Source: Streptomyces ficellus
GTDB lineage: Bacteria; Actinomycetota; Actinomycetes; Streptomycetales; Streptomycetaceae
Reading direction: 5' to 3'
DNA length: 64,000 bases
Assembly (NCBI RefSeq): GCF_030406405.1
Contig: NZ_JAUEPL010000040.1
Span: 1-64,000, forward strand
The position numbers were made by a program, and so were the translations under genes. The notes beneath the pieces were generated by a model. That model ran no database searches. It was not told the origin of the DNA and saw only the letters and a list, made by a program, of their open reading frames with translations. How positions within the stretch are numbered: the stretch's first letter is position 1; each line of letters starts with the position of its first letter. Positions 14,716-22,667 of the stretch are shown in pieces.

Positions 14716-16005
14716 ATGTCTTCTGCGCAGAATCTCGCAAACCTTTGGAAACTACTGGATAAGGATCACGAAGCCCCGAACTCCCACAAATACACCGAAG
14801 CGCAGAAGTTTGTTGGCCAATTGGCCAACATTCCGTACAAAAGGGTTTATTTCACCCACATCAGCAAGGCGGGTAATTTAAGCGTTCGCGCCACCCAATC
14901 GACAGGCGCCCTGAAGTCCGACGTCGTGATCGCTCTGATCAAGCTCCGCAGCGAAGATGCAGCAACCCACAGGGCGGCAAGGAAGTTTGTCGAGAAAACC
15001 GGCAAACCGGTTTTTATGCTGCAAAGGGAAAGCCTTGATAGCAACAAGTGGCACCCCATCGGCGGCTACGTTTTGTCTGTAGACCCGCGAGGGCAATCCC
15101 TCTTGGCAGAACTCGCGGATCTTTTTGGCGGCCCCGCTCATGAGGTAATCTCAGTGAGCCAGGAGTTCGCGACATTCAATGCCATTCAATATCTGGAAAG
15201 TCTCGGCATCACCGGTTCAGTGATGGGTTCGATCCTGGCCAATTGGCATGACCTGCCCACGCTGCTCGCGAGCGCGACACAGAGCGCATCAGGCCTGTCC
15301 GCCGCCGAAGCTGCGATTATCGCGCGCAGACGGGATCTGATCGCGGATCTTCGGTCCATGATTGCGGATGAAAAAACCACCGAGACAGATCTGCATAAGG
15401 CGGTCAAAGGTCACTACTGGATTTTCGGGGGTCGATACACGGGTGTATCCGAACGGAATACCTTGATTCCTATGGATGAGTTTGACATCCCCCTCTTCTG
15501 TACCGATGGTTCAATTCACATCGTGGAGCTAAAGGGTTCTTATATCACGTCGCTTGTGAAGCGTCAGCGTGCTCACCTTATTCCCGGGCCGCAGGTACAT
15601 GAGGCCGTCGGTCAAGCCATGAACTATCTTCGCGACTTGGACGAGGCTGGCACTGCGATGGAGACCTACTACAAGAGGAACGGGCTCGAATATGATCTCT
15701 GCCGCGCCCGCGCTACGGTCGTGATTGGCAACCCTGACCACGTGCGTGTAACCGAGGACCCGAAACGCAAGTACGCGGCAGCCACAAGACAGATGATTGA
15801 CCAAGCCATCCGAACCTATAACGGCATGATCAACCGCATTGAGGTTGTCACCTGGCCTGACTTGCTGGATGCCGCCGACAGGACGTTGAAGTTCGAGGAA
15901 GAGACAATGGACCTCTTCCGACCGAGCCAGCAGAATCTTCCCAAACAGAACTCGGGTGACCGTGTAAGCCACACGGCAAGTGAGGATGGCAGAACTATCT
16001 TCTAG
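14716..16005 (+). CDS. DUF4263 (Shedu-type) nuclease
   Basis: A 429-residue protein. Residues about 225-320 carry the DUF4263/SduA signature: YWIFGGRYTGVSERN, FDIPLFCTDGSIHIVELKGS and HEAVGQAMNYLRDLDE. D257, E271 and K273 form a PD-(D/E)xK nuclease site. Shedu is a known single-protein anti-phage system with this fold. The N-terminal 150 residues resemble no domain I can name and may sense the trigger. GC is close to 53 %, far below neighbours, so the gene was acquired recently from a lower-GC source. Codon 55 is TTA (14878-14880), which in Streptomyces needs the developmentally controlled bldA tRNA. The ATG at 14716 has no clear ribosome site; TAGACT 11 bases before it could be the -10 of a leaderless transcript. 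Confidence 0.82.
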   Translation: MSSAQNLANLWKLLDKDHEAPNSHKYTEAQKFVGQLANIPYKRVYFTHISKAGNLSVRATQSTGALKSDVVIALIKLRSEDAATHRAARKFVEKTGKPVFMLQRESLDSNKWHPIGGYVLSVDPRGQSLLAELADLFGGPAHEVISVSQEFATFNAIQYLESLGITGSVMGSILANWHDLPTLLASATQSASGLSAAEAAIIARRRDLIADLRSMIADEKTTETDLHKAVKGHYWIFGGRYTGVSERNTLIPMDEFDIPLFCTDGSIHIVELKGSYITSLVKRQRAHLIPGPQVHEAVGQAMNYLRDLDEAGTAMETYYKRNGLEYDLCRARATVVIGNPDHVRVTEDPKRKYAAATRQMIDQAIRTYNGMINRIEVVTWPDLLDAADRTLKFEEETMDLFRPSQQNLPKQNSGDRVSHTASEDGRTIF

Positions 16006-16026
16006 CGTGTGCGTTCAATGTATGCC

Positions 16027-16701
16027 TCAGGAGCGAGAGGCTTCGATGATGGCGATCACGGCCGCCGGGTCACCGTCATACAAAAGGTGCGGTTCGTCTG
16101 CCTGAGGAGGGATGAACCGGGTTCGGTACCGCTGAAGGTCGCTCTCTGAGAAGTAGATCGAGTTTGGATCGTCTGCGTGGAACTCGTTGCGCTTGCTGAT
16201 TCTCGCCCAGAGTTCATCATGGCTTGCTGCGAGATAGACCAATACGGGGGTGGCGCCGGCGTCGGTGGCAATCGCCCGCCATTTCGCCCGGTCCTCTGGA
16301 GTCCAGAAGCCGTGGTCAACGACGACATCGTGCCCGGCCTTAAGCTGCTCCCGCAGGTCAAGGGCCACGTCTTCGAGGACAGGCCGCTCGAGGGTGGGGA
16401 AGACGCCGCGAGGGAAGTCAACGCCGTAGACGCCGTGCCGGCGGAACATCTCTTCGTCGGGGCACAGTCGTATGAACCCGCAGGCGGTAAGGGCACGGGA
16501 AAGCGTCGTTTTGCCGGAGCCAGGAAGTCCAGCCATAAGGACACAGAACGGCGGGCGTGGGGGCATCGATCTCGTCAAGGTTCGGGAGATGGCGGCCACC
16601 TCCGCTTCGGCTTCGGCTTCGGGCGTGATTCTGCCAGTCCGGCGGACCGCAAGCAGTGCATCTAGGCGGTCTTCGAGCACGCTCACGAGCGTGTCGTCCA
16701 T
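16027..16701 (-). CDS. P-loop (zeta-toxin-like) kinase next to the AICE repressor
   Basis: A 224-residue AAA/kinase protein. Walker A is LMAGLPGSGKTTLSRAL near residue 70; the later VVDHGFWTPEDRAKWRAIA and AASHDELWARISKRN resemble nucleoside/nucleotide-type P-loop kinases and zeta toxins. It starts six bases after the GntR stop with GGAGG 11 bases upstream, so it is co-expressed with the repressor. In pSAM2-like elements this slot often holds a Nudix gene; here it is a kinase. Possible roles are metabolite phosphorylation, a toxin-like function, or phosphorylation of a regulatory ligand. The start at 16701 is preferred over 16737, which lies within the GntR gene. Confidence 0.75.
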   Translation of the reverse strand: MDDTLVSVLEDRLDALLAVRRTGRITPEAEAEAEVAAISRTLTRSMPPRPPFCVLMAGLPGSGKTTLSRALTACGFIRLCPDEEMFRRHGVYGVDFPRGVFPTLERPVLEDVALDLREQLKAGHDVVVDHGFWTPEDRAKWRAIATDAGATPVLVYLAASHDELWARISKRNEFHADDPNSIYFSESDLQRYRTRFIPPQADEPHLLYDGDPAAVIAIIEASRS

Positions 16702-16706
16702 GACCG

Positions 16707-17465
16707 TCACGGTGAGACCTCCGATTCTGTGCGCCATGTGCGGCCAGGACCCCCGAGGTCCACGCCGTATTCCACAATGTTGCCCTCGCTGTCCACGAAC
16801 TTGGCTGTCATCACGACCACCGGGTCCGTCGGCAGGTTGTCAGGGTCCAGTTCCAGGAGTCGGGCGTACTCCGGTGTCACCAGGCGCGCGGAAGCGGTGT
16901 CGATGCGGTGGCTGATCGGGTGACCGGTCGCCTGGGCAATGAGTTGAAGCGAGGTTCCACCCGTCAGGCGCTCGCTCACTGCTAGCTGGGGGATCAGCTT
17001 CCCGTACCGAGCAGGAATCCATGACGTGCTGTGAGCGACGATGCCGTGCCGATCGCGGTATACGCGACTGCGGCGCACAACGTCGGAGCCTGGCTGAATG
17101 TCCAGGGCTTGCGCCACGTCCTCGGGCGCGGGCACCACGGCCGCCTGGTGCGAGTCGGATCGCTCGCCTGCCCCCCAGCTAGACCCAGTACGACGTCCCC
17201 GGTCCTGCCGCTGAGCCCCGGACGACATCGGAGCTGGCTGGTCCAGCACTTCGGTACCGATGCCGTGGATGCCACGGACAAGCCCCTCGTTGCGCAACTT
17301 GCGAAGGGCTTTCTCGGCTGTCGCCGTGCTCACCTTCCACTCATCCGAGAGGTTCTTGATGCTCGGCAGGAGCGTGCCTGGCTGTAGCTGACCAGACGTA
17401 ATTAGCTCCGCGTAGTGGGCGGCGATCTTCGCGTACGGGGCCCGATTGTCGGCCTGGCCTGCCAT
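16707..17465 (-). CDS. GntR-family repressor of the AICE (KorSA-like)
   Basis: A 252-residue regulator with a winged-helix N-terminus (YAKIAAHYAELITSGQLQPG, then SDEWKVSTATAEKALRKLRN) and a UTRA/HutC-type ligand domain (VVRRSRVYRDRHGIVAHSTS, HRIDTASARLVTPEYARLLE). In pSAM2 the equivalent KorSA represses transfer and replication genes. It is transcribed away from the transfer operon, and its upstream region carries repeated GGGAACC motifs that probably serve as operators. The linker around residues 80-105 is Arg/Ser-rich and variable. The ligand is unknown. Confidence 0.85.
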   Translation of the reverse strand: MAGQADNRAPYAKIAAHYAELITSGQLQPGTLLPSIKNLSDEWKVSTATAEKALRKLRNEGLVRGIHGIGTEVLDQPAPMSSGAQRQDRGRRTGSSWGAGERSDSHQAAVVPAPEDVAQALDIQPGSDVVRRSRVYRDRHGIVAHSTSWIPARYGKLIPQLAVSERLTGGTSLQLIAQATGHPISHRIDTASARLVTPEYARLLELDPDNLPTDPVVVMTAKFVDSEGNIVEYGVDLGGPGRTWRTESEVSP

Positions 17466-17488
17466 GTCGTCCCGCTCCTTGTCGTCAC

Positions 17489-17549
17489 TTCCCTGAGGTT
17501 CCCTAGCCTACTGCTGGACACCGCAGGGAACCCTAGGGAACCTTAGGGA
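17489..17549. promoter_or_regulatory. GntR operator cluster
   Basis: Within 61 bases before the repressor start there are TTCCCTGAGGTTCCCTAG and, 17 bases away, AGGGAACCCTAGGGAACC followed by TTAGGGA: four copies of the AGGTTCCCT/AGGGAACC(C/T) unit in both orientations. Spacing and symmetry fit a dimeric GntR protein controlling its own and the divergent transcript. Confidence 0.6.
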
Positions 17550-17778
17550 TGTGCCCGCCGGTCGGTTCGTCCGGCAAGCGGGTGCCGGACCTCAATGCGC
17601 CCTAATTCAGGGCCGGATCGGGGGTCAAGGGGCCCGGGACAGAGCGGGCCGAGGGCGCACCCGACCCTGGTCATTCGGGAGGGCTTAGACCGAAAGGTCA
17701 CGTCTCCACACGCCTACAACGGGGTCATGCCGCACTACCTGATACGGGTACGGCACCCCCGAAGGAGACATGCACGTC

Positions 17779-17827
17779 GCCCCGGCATTCAGCCGTGAGG
17801 GTGCGAGATCGAATCTCGCCCGGGGCA
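17779..17827 (+). other. Mini tRNA-like structure
   Basis: A 7-bp acceptor-like stem (GCCCCGG 17779-17785 with CCGGGGC 17820-17826, then a single A) encloses a 5-bp T-arm (GCGAG / CTCGC, loop ATCGAAT, 17803-17819) and a small 4-bp stem (TTCA/TGAG). D and anticodon arms are missing, so it is not a working tRNA; the fold resembles the tRNA-like end of tmRNA or a decayed tRNA. Confidence 0.4.
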
Positions 17828-17886
17828 CTCCGGCCGCTCTACGCGGCCGTGCCACGCCTTTGACGTGGCTGATTCCCCAACGGCGC

Positions 17887-17916
17887 GCACCCCCGGAGCG
17901 GCTACTCCGGGGGTGC
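17887..17916 (+). terminator. Terminator-like stem upstream of the transfer operon
   Basis: GCACCCCCGGAG / CTCCGGGGGTGC, a perfect 12-bp stem with a six-base loop, 38 bases before the first small transfer gene. It may end the leader RNA or act as an attenuator. Confidence 0.6.
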
Positions 17917-17954
17917 TGTTCGGGCCGTTTCACCTGCTAGGGAGACCACGACCC

Positions 17955-18224
17955 ATGAGCCACATCGTGACTGTTCAGGACGCTGTTACCGCGTTCGCCG
18001 ACTTCATGGAACCGACGGCCGCGGAGCTGGACGCGATTGAGCTGGAGATGCCCGTGATCCTCGCGGACGTCGACCTGCTGGACGCGCACATCATCACCCT
18101 CGACCGCACGCCGACCGAGCTGGACGCGCGGCGTATCCGCCGGGCCCGCCGACGGGCGCTGGCCGCCCGGGTCGAGCTGGCCAACCGCACCGCCGGCGCG
18201 AGCCTGCCCGGGAGTGCCGCGTGA
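17955..18224 (+). CDS. Small AICE protein (DUF6284-like)
   Basis: An 89-residue acidic then basic helical protein: MEPTAAELDAIELEMPVILA and DRTPTELDARRIRRARRRAL. This pattern is what I recall for the DUF6284 family, found almost only in Streptomyces integrative elements ahead of the spread genes. It opens an operon of overlapping genes: its last four bases overlap the GTG start of the next gene. Start ATG at 17955 after a GGGAGA ribosome site. The molecular role is unknown. Confidence 0.75.
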   Translation: MSHIVTVQDAVTAFADFMEPTAAELDAIELEMPVILADVDLLDAHIITLDRTPTELDARRIRRARRRALAARVELANRTAGASLPGSAA

Positions 18225-18499
18225 GCAGGCTGACCGCGCAGATGTCGGGTGACGGCGGACAGTGGCGCTTGTACGTCGTCTTGTACGGCGAGAGCGAGTG
18301 GCCCACCGTCCGGTTCGAGTCCGGCCCGGTGCCCACCGGTGCGGACCGCCGGGAGGCCCTGGCATACCTCGGCTACGAGGTGGTGCCCGGTGCCGAGTGG
18401 GCGTGGATCGAGGACAGCCAGAAGCCCTTCGACGACAGCACCCCGGTCGTCCTGATCGCGAGCGTGGACGTGCGCGAGCAGGAAGGAGCGACCGCGTGA
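18221..18499 (+). CDS. Small AICE protein (DUF6303-like)
   Basis: A 92-residue protein (MSRLTAQMSGDGGQWRLYVV, then EALAYLGYEVVPGAEWAWIE), resembling the DUF6303 family that accompanies transfer genes in Streptomyces elements. Beta-rich, soluble, no membrane span. GTG start within the stop of the previous gene; its own TGA overlaps the next GTG, so translation is coupled on both sides. Function unknown. Confidence 0.7.
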   Translation: MSRLTAQMSGDGGQWRLYVVLYGESEWPTVRFESGPVPTGADRREALAYLGYEVVPGAEWAWIEDSQKPFDDSTPVVLIASVDVREQEGATA

Positions 18500-19350
18500 A
18501 GGGCAAGACCGTTCTTCCCGCCGTCGCGATGACGGCGGTGTCCATGGTCCTCACCCTGGCCGTGGTCGTGATGTGGCTCGGCACCGCAGTGCCGTGGCCC
18601 GTCGCCGTGGTTGTCGGTCTGGGGATCGACGGCGGATGGTTGGCCACTCTCGCCTACGAGCGGCGTCTCGCCGCGCAGGGCGACCGCAACCGCACGGTGA
18701 CTGCGGTGGGTTGGTCGTTCGGTCTGCTCGCCACCGGCGTTCTGGTGGCGCACGCGCTCACCGCGGAGCACTCCGCTGGCGCATGGCTGGCCGTCGCCTG
18801 GCTGCCGATCGCCGCGAAGGCTTTGTGGCTGGTGCACGGGCTGTGGGAGCGCACCGCGCTGACCCCGGCCGCCCTCGGCGCGATCCGCGGCATTCAGCAG
18901 GAAGCGCGCGATGAGGCGGCCGTGGCCCGTGCCCGGCTGCGGGCTGAAGCGGCGACCGAGGAGACGCGGTTGACGGCCGTGACCGAGGCCGGCGCGCGTG
19001 TCGCTCGCGTCCAGGCCAAGACCGCCGACACCCTGGCCGGCGCGTGGTCGACGCTGGAGAAGGCCCGTGCCGGTGAGGAGACCGGGCGGGCGCTGACCAG
19101 CGTGACGCACCGCGTCACGCCCGATGTCACGCCCCGCTGGGAACTGCCCGTATGGGGGCCCGTCGAGCCGGTGCCGGCGTTGGAGTCGGGGCCCGCGCTC
19201 ACGGATGACGCACTCGATGTGCTGGTCGACCAGATCCGGCACAGTGAGGACCCGGCGCTGTCCTACCGGGAGATGGCCAGCCGCTTCCGCGCGGCTGGCC
19301 ACGCCGCATCTGAGGTCCGCCTCCGGGCAGCGTGGAAGCGGGTCGTGTGA
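18496..19350 (+). CDS. SpdB-like plasmid spread membrane protein
   Basis: A 284-residue protein. The first 120 residues contain about four hydrophobic spans (VAMTAVSMVLTLAVVVMWLG, VAVVVGLGIDGGWLATLAYE, SFGLLATGVLVAHALTA, WLAVAWLPIAAKALWLVHGL). A long Ala/Glu/Arg helix follows (EEARDEAAVARARL-type, probable coiled coil, residues 135-195) and then a soluble tail. Spd proteins help spread transferred double-stranded DNA along mycelial compartments and work with the FtsK/TraB pump encoded downstream. It starts at the GTG within the previous stop (GTGA). Confidence 0.75.
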   Translation: MKGKTVLPAVAMTAVSMVLTLAVVVMWLGTAVPWPVAVVVGLGIDGGWLATLAYERRLAAQGDRNRTVTAVGWSFGLLATGVLVAHALTAEHSAGAWLAVAWLPIAAKALWLVHGLWERTALTPAALGAIRGIQQEARDEAAVARARLRAEAATEETRLTAVTEAGARVARVQAKTADTLAGAWSTLEKARAGEETGRALTSVTHRVTPDVTPRWELPVWGPVEPVPALESGPALTDDALDVLVDQIRHSEDPALSYREMASRFRAAGHAASEVRLRAAWKRVV

Positions 19351-19715
19351 TGGGGGCGCTGCCGGTGTTCCGGTGGCGCCTCGCCCCGGACGGCTACGCC
19401 ACCCGCCGCCAACTCCGTGCCCGCGGCTTGCGCCCCGGTGGTCAAGAGGTGGCCGCGCAGCTCAAACGTTCCCGCCGGCGGCGCGAACCACTGGTCGCCT
19501 ACCTCTACATGGTCGACCTGGCCAAGCCCGTACGGCCCATGACCCCGGCCCGGTGGGCGGCTCTGGCCAAGGCCAATTCCGCCCGCCGTACCTGCCCTGC
19601 GTGCCGGCGGGATGCCGGCTACGTCATCCCCGCCTCGCTCGGCATGTGCGTGCCCTGCGCCTACCCCGACCCCGACCTGTCCGCGCCCGGCAGTACCGGA
19701 ACGGAGACTCCGTGA
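19350..19715 (+). CDS. RRQRL-motif zinc-binding AICE protein
   Basis: A 121-residue protein with YATRRQLRARGLRPGGQEV near the N-terminus, DLAKPVRPMTPARWAALAKA in the middle and two CxxC pairs (RTCPACRRDAGY and GMCVPCAYPD) that should hold a zinc ion. This matches the element-specific family called RRQRL motif-containing zinc-binding protein. ATG overlaps the TGA of the preceding gene. Its place in the spread operon suggests a role in transfer or its control; the biochemical function is not established. Confidence 0.8.
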   Translation: MGALPVFRWRLAPDGYATRRQLRARGLRPGGQEVAAQLKRSRRRREPLVAYLYMVDLAKPVRPMTPARWAALAKANSARRTCPACRRDAGYVIPASLGMCVPCAYPDPDLSAPGSTGTETP

Positions 19716-20268
19716 AGACCACCACGTCGACGCACAAGATCCCCGGATACGGCTCGACCCTGCGCACCGCGAAGCGGCTGACCGAGCAGGCCGCACGGCT
19801 GGTGAACCGGTCGGTACCCGGCACCATGTGCGACGTCGAGGTCATCCTGACCAACGAACGCGGCATGGCCGACCTGATGACCGCCGCCGACATCGCGCTC
19901 GCCGGCAGCGCCGACCGCCGCGCCCTGACGCGAGCGCAGCGCGACGCCAAGCGCACCGCCCGCCAGGTGCAGGGCGCTGCGATCCCGCGCCCGGACGGCA
20001 CCGCGCTGGTCCTGATCAATGCCGACCGGCATCCGACGCCGGCGGAGTTCGCCGTGACGCTCGTACATGAGCTGGTGCACGTCATGCAGTTCAGCCGCAA
20101 GGACGTTCGCGAGCGGATCGTGGCTGACCTGCGTGACCGCCTCGGTATCGAGTGCCAGTCACGCCGTCACGGCGCGACTTTAAGCGGGCGCTGGAGCAGG
20201 ACGAGCGCGAGGCCTACGGCCGCGAACACCTCGCCGCCCACCTCGTCCCCTCCGCCGCCGCCGCGTGA
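19712..20268 (+). pseudogene. SprT/metallopeptidase-like AICE protein with apparent frameshift
   Basis: From the GTG at 19712 the frame encodes a helical protein with a zinc-protease-like HELVHVMQFSRK (HExxH) around residue 115. After GIECQSRRH (about 20165) the frame turns to Ser/Pro-rich text and would run to 20344. The other frame, one base back, reads RDFKRALEQDEREAYGREHL AAHLVPSAAAA and stops at 20268, a far more natural ending. One base therefore seems to be lost between about 20150 and 20178, or a -1 slip is used. The product may still fold up to the HExxH region. The family sits next to the TraB gene in many such elements. Confidence 0.6.
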
Positions 20269-20336
20269 GCCAGCACCCCTCGCCTTCCTTCCCTGCTTTC
20301 CGCCCCCGGTCCGGGGGCAGTTCTGGAGATTCCCGC

Positions 20337-22463
20337 ATGAGTGACAACGTCGTGCCCCTGCACAAGCACCCCACACAGCCAGCCACCATGACGGGCGCGG
20401 ATGCGCCGACCGTGCTCACCGTGGTGTCGGACGCCCCGCCCGCCCGGCCGGTGGGGCTGTGGGTGCGCTCCGGCCGCGCCATCAAGAACGGCGTCACCCA
20501 CGAGAACACCAAGACCACCGTCCGCCTGGTCGTCCGCCACGGCGCCTACGTCGTCGGCGGTGCGAGGATCGCCGGCCGCCGCACCTGGGACGGCCGGACC
20601 GGCGCCCGCTACGAGCGGATGCTCCGGGCTGCCGAAGCGGCCGGGAACTTCGAGCTGGCACAGGAGTGGGAGGAGCGGTTGCAGCGCTTCCGCGAGGCGC
20701 GCCACCGCCGCCGCATGGACCTGCTCACCTCGCCCGTGGACGCGGCGAAGGGTGTGCTGGTCGGGACCGGTATGGGCATCGGTGGGCTGGTCGCCCTCGG
20801 GGTGGTCATGGCCATCGCCAACGAGGACGTCGGCGACGTCGTCACCCCGCTGACCGCGGTCATCGAGTTCATCGCCCTGATGGTCAGGATCGTTCAGGTG
20901 GTGTGGGGGCCGCTGATCAGCGTCGGCCCGTTCCTCGCCCTGCTCGCCCTGTGGTCGGTCGGCCGCAAGCAGCAGGCCGCACCGAACTGGGCCCTGCCCG
21001 CCAACGTCCGCTCCGGTGAGGGTGAGCCGATCACCCCGTCCATCGTGGTCAAGGCCCTGCGCGACCTCGGGGTTGCCCCGCTGCGGGCAGCCATCAAGGA
21101 GATGGGCGACGCCGGCGCGTCGATGCTGTCACCGATCGTGATCGCCGGATGCGGCGTCGAGGTGGACGTCACCCTGCCGTCGGGAGTGTCGACGGTCGAC
21201 GTGCAAAAGCGGCGGCGCAAGCTCGCGGAGAACCTGAGCAGGCACGAGCACGAAGTGTTCATCACGATCCCGCAGGCCGCCCGCACGGTCCGGCTGTGGA
21301 TCGCCGACTCCGGCGCACTCGATGAGCCGATTGGGCCGTCGCCGCTGGTCACCGACGAAGCGATGACCGCCGACTACGCCAAGGGCAAGGCACCGTGGGG
21401 TCAGGACCTGCGCGGCGATGCCGCGAGGCTGAGCCTGTATCAGCGTCACCTGCTCATCACTGGCCTGTCCAACCAGGGCAAGACCGCCGCCCTGCGCTCG
21501 CTCGCCCTGTGGCTGGCGCTGGACCGGTCGGTGGAGTTTTGGCTCGGTGATCTCAAGGGCGCCGGCGACTGGGCCATGTTCGACGGGGTCGCCACCCGAC
21601 TGATCCAGGGCCCGACCGACGACCACGTCATCCAGGTCACGGAGATGGCGGAAGACGCCGTGACCGAGATGAACCGCCGTCTCCAGGCCCCGCCGGGCAC
21701 GCAGTTCCCGCCGCTCATCGTCATCGTGGACGAGGCACAGGTGGCGTTCATGTGCCCGGTCAAGGACGAGGAAAAGCGCCCCTACGGCGGCTCGTCGTCC
21801 ACATCCCGGTACTTCATGGCCGCCCGCAAAATCCACAACCAGGGGCGGGCGGTGAACGTGCTGCTGTGGCAGGGCACCCAGGACCCCACCGACCAGAACC
21901 TTCCCAAGCTGGTCCGCGAGGGTGCGCACACGCGCGCCTCGCTCGCGCTGGGCACCGAGTCTCAGGCCCGTATGGCGCTGGGGGACAAGGCGGTTGACGG
22001 CGGCGCCGCGCCGAACCTGCTGCGTCAAGGGCTGGACCGGGGAACCCTCGTCGTCGCCTCGGACGGCATCGAGATCCCCAAGGGTCAGTCGTCCATCACG
22101 GTGCGCACGCACTACATCAGCACCGACGACGCAAAGGTGATCGCCAACCGGGCCAAGGCACTGCGCGACGGCGTCACCACCCTGCACACCATCGAACGGG
22201 GCGAACAGCGTGACCCGCTCGCCGACATCGCGGCCGTGCTCGGCAGCGCCCCGCGCGTGCTGACCCAGGACGTGCTCCAGCGGCTCGCCACGCTCTCCGA
22301 GGACGCCTACGGCGGCTGGACCCCCGGCGACCTCAAGCGGGTGCTGGAGGCGGCCGGCGCTGAGCCGTACAAGTCCGACGGCCGCATGGTCGTCGGCCGT
22401 GACCGCGTCTACCGCGCCCTCGCCAACCGCGACGAGAACGGTTCCGCTTCCGCCGCCGAATGA
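20337..22463 (+). CDS. FtsK/SpoIIIE-type DNA translocase (TraB/TraSA), conjugal transfer
   Basis: A 708-residue motor that moves double-stranded element DNA between mycelia, the hallmark of Streptomyces conjugation. Two membrane spans lie near residues 145-205 (VGTGMGIGGLVALGVVMAIA, LISVGPFLALLALW). The ATPase core has Walker A GLSNQGKTAALRS and Walker B LIVIVDEAQVAF, and the C-terminal winged helix (YGGWTPGDLKRVLEAAG) may bind the clt sequence. The ATG at 20337 has GGAGAT at proper spacing; a GTG at 20265 overlapping the previous gene is less likely. A C/G-rich stem (20303-20319) lies just before it. Confidence 0.92.
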   Translation: MSDNVVPLHKHPTQPATMTGADAPTVLTVVSDAPPARPVGLWVRSGRAIKNGVTHENTKTTVRLVVRHGAYVVGGARIAGRRTWDGRTGARYERMLRAAEAAGNFELAQEWEERLQRFREARHRRRMDLLTSPVDAAKGVLVGTGMGIGGLVALGVVMAIANEDVGDVVTPLTAVIEFIALMVRIVQVVWGPLISVGPFLALLALWSVGRKQQAAPNWALPANVRSGEGEPITPSIVVKALRDLGVAPLRAAIKEMGDAGASMLSPIVIAGCGVEVDVTLPSGVSTVDVQKRRRKLAENLSRHEHEVFITIPQAARTVRLWIADSGALDEPIGPSPLVTDEAMTADYAKGKAPWGQDLRGDAARLSLYQRHLLITGLSNQGKTAALRSLALWLALDRSVEFWLGDLKGAGDWAMFDGVATRLIQGPTDDHVIQVTEMAEDAVTEMNRRLQAPPGTQFPPLIVIVDEAQVAFMCPVKDEEKRPYGGSSSTSRYFMAARKIHNQGRAVNVLLWQGTQDPTDQNLPKLVREGAHTRASLALGTESQARMALGDKAVDGGAAPNLLRQGLDRGTLVVASDGIEIPKGQSSITVRTHYISTDDAKVIANRAKALRDGVTTLHTIERGEQRDPLADIAAVLGSAPRVLTQDVLQRLATLSEDAYGGWTPGDLKRVLEAAGAEPYKSDGRMVVGRDRVYRALANRDENGSASAAE

Positions 22464-22482
22464 CAGGGAACCAGCCGCGCCC
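22464..22482. promoter_or_regulatory. Half-site resembling the GntR operator
   Basis: CAGGGAACC right after the translocase stop equals the unit repeated before the GntR gene at 17524. It might let the repressor act on downstream genes; a single half-site is weak evidence. Confidence 0.3.
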
Positions 22483-22589
22483 GGGGCAGGGAGGCAGGGA
22501 GAAGTCCCTGACCGCCTCCCTGCCCCGCCTTCCTCGCCCTGACCTGCACGAATGATCCACCAGGGAGTCAGGGAGGCCACGCAGGTCAG
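22483..22589. repeat. Nested inverted repeats, possible clt (transfer locus)
   Basis: A 13-bp perfect stem (22483-22495 with 22514-22526) contains an inner AGGGA/TCCCT stem, followed by a second perfect pair CTGACCTGC / GCAGGTCAG (22539-22547, 22581-22589) enclosing more CAGGGAG repeats. In Streptomyces plasmids the clt site bound by TraB lies next to traB and is made of such repeats. The first stem may equally be a terminator for the translocase transcript. Confidence 0.5.
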
Positions 22590-22667
22590 CGCCCCCGCAC
22601 CCCCTCCACAGCACCCCCGGCAGGGGGTGCCTCCACCTCCCTGGCCACGCGCCGGAAGGGATTCCGC

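Larger units (their letters stand above)
17550..17954. other. Leader region of the transfer operon
   Basis: About 400 bases without a clear gene between repressor and first transfer gene. It contains a tRNA-like fold (17779-17827), a strong terminator-like stem (17887-17916) and a smaller stem with arms CCACG/CGTGG (about 17852-17868). An ATG at 17770 with GAAGGAG only two bases before it opens a 58-codon Arg-rich frame across these structures, which I do not accept as a gene. Confidence 0.5.

Noticed and set aside
17595..17827. Short frames in the AICE leader (67 and 58 codons)
   Set aside because: Arg/Pro-rich text, poor ribosome spacing (GAAGGAG only two bases from ATG), and they cover the tRNA-like fold and a terminator.
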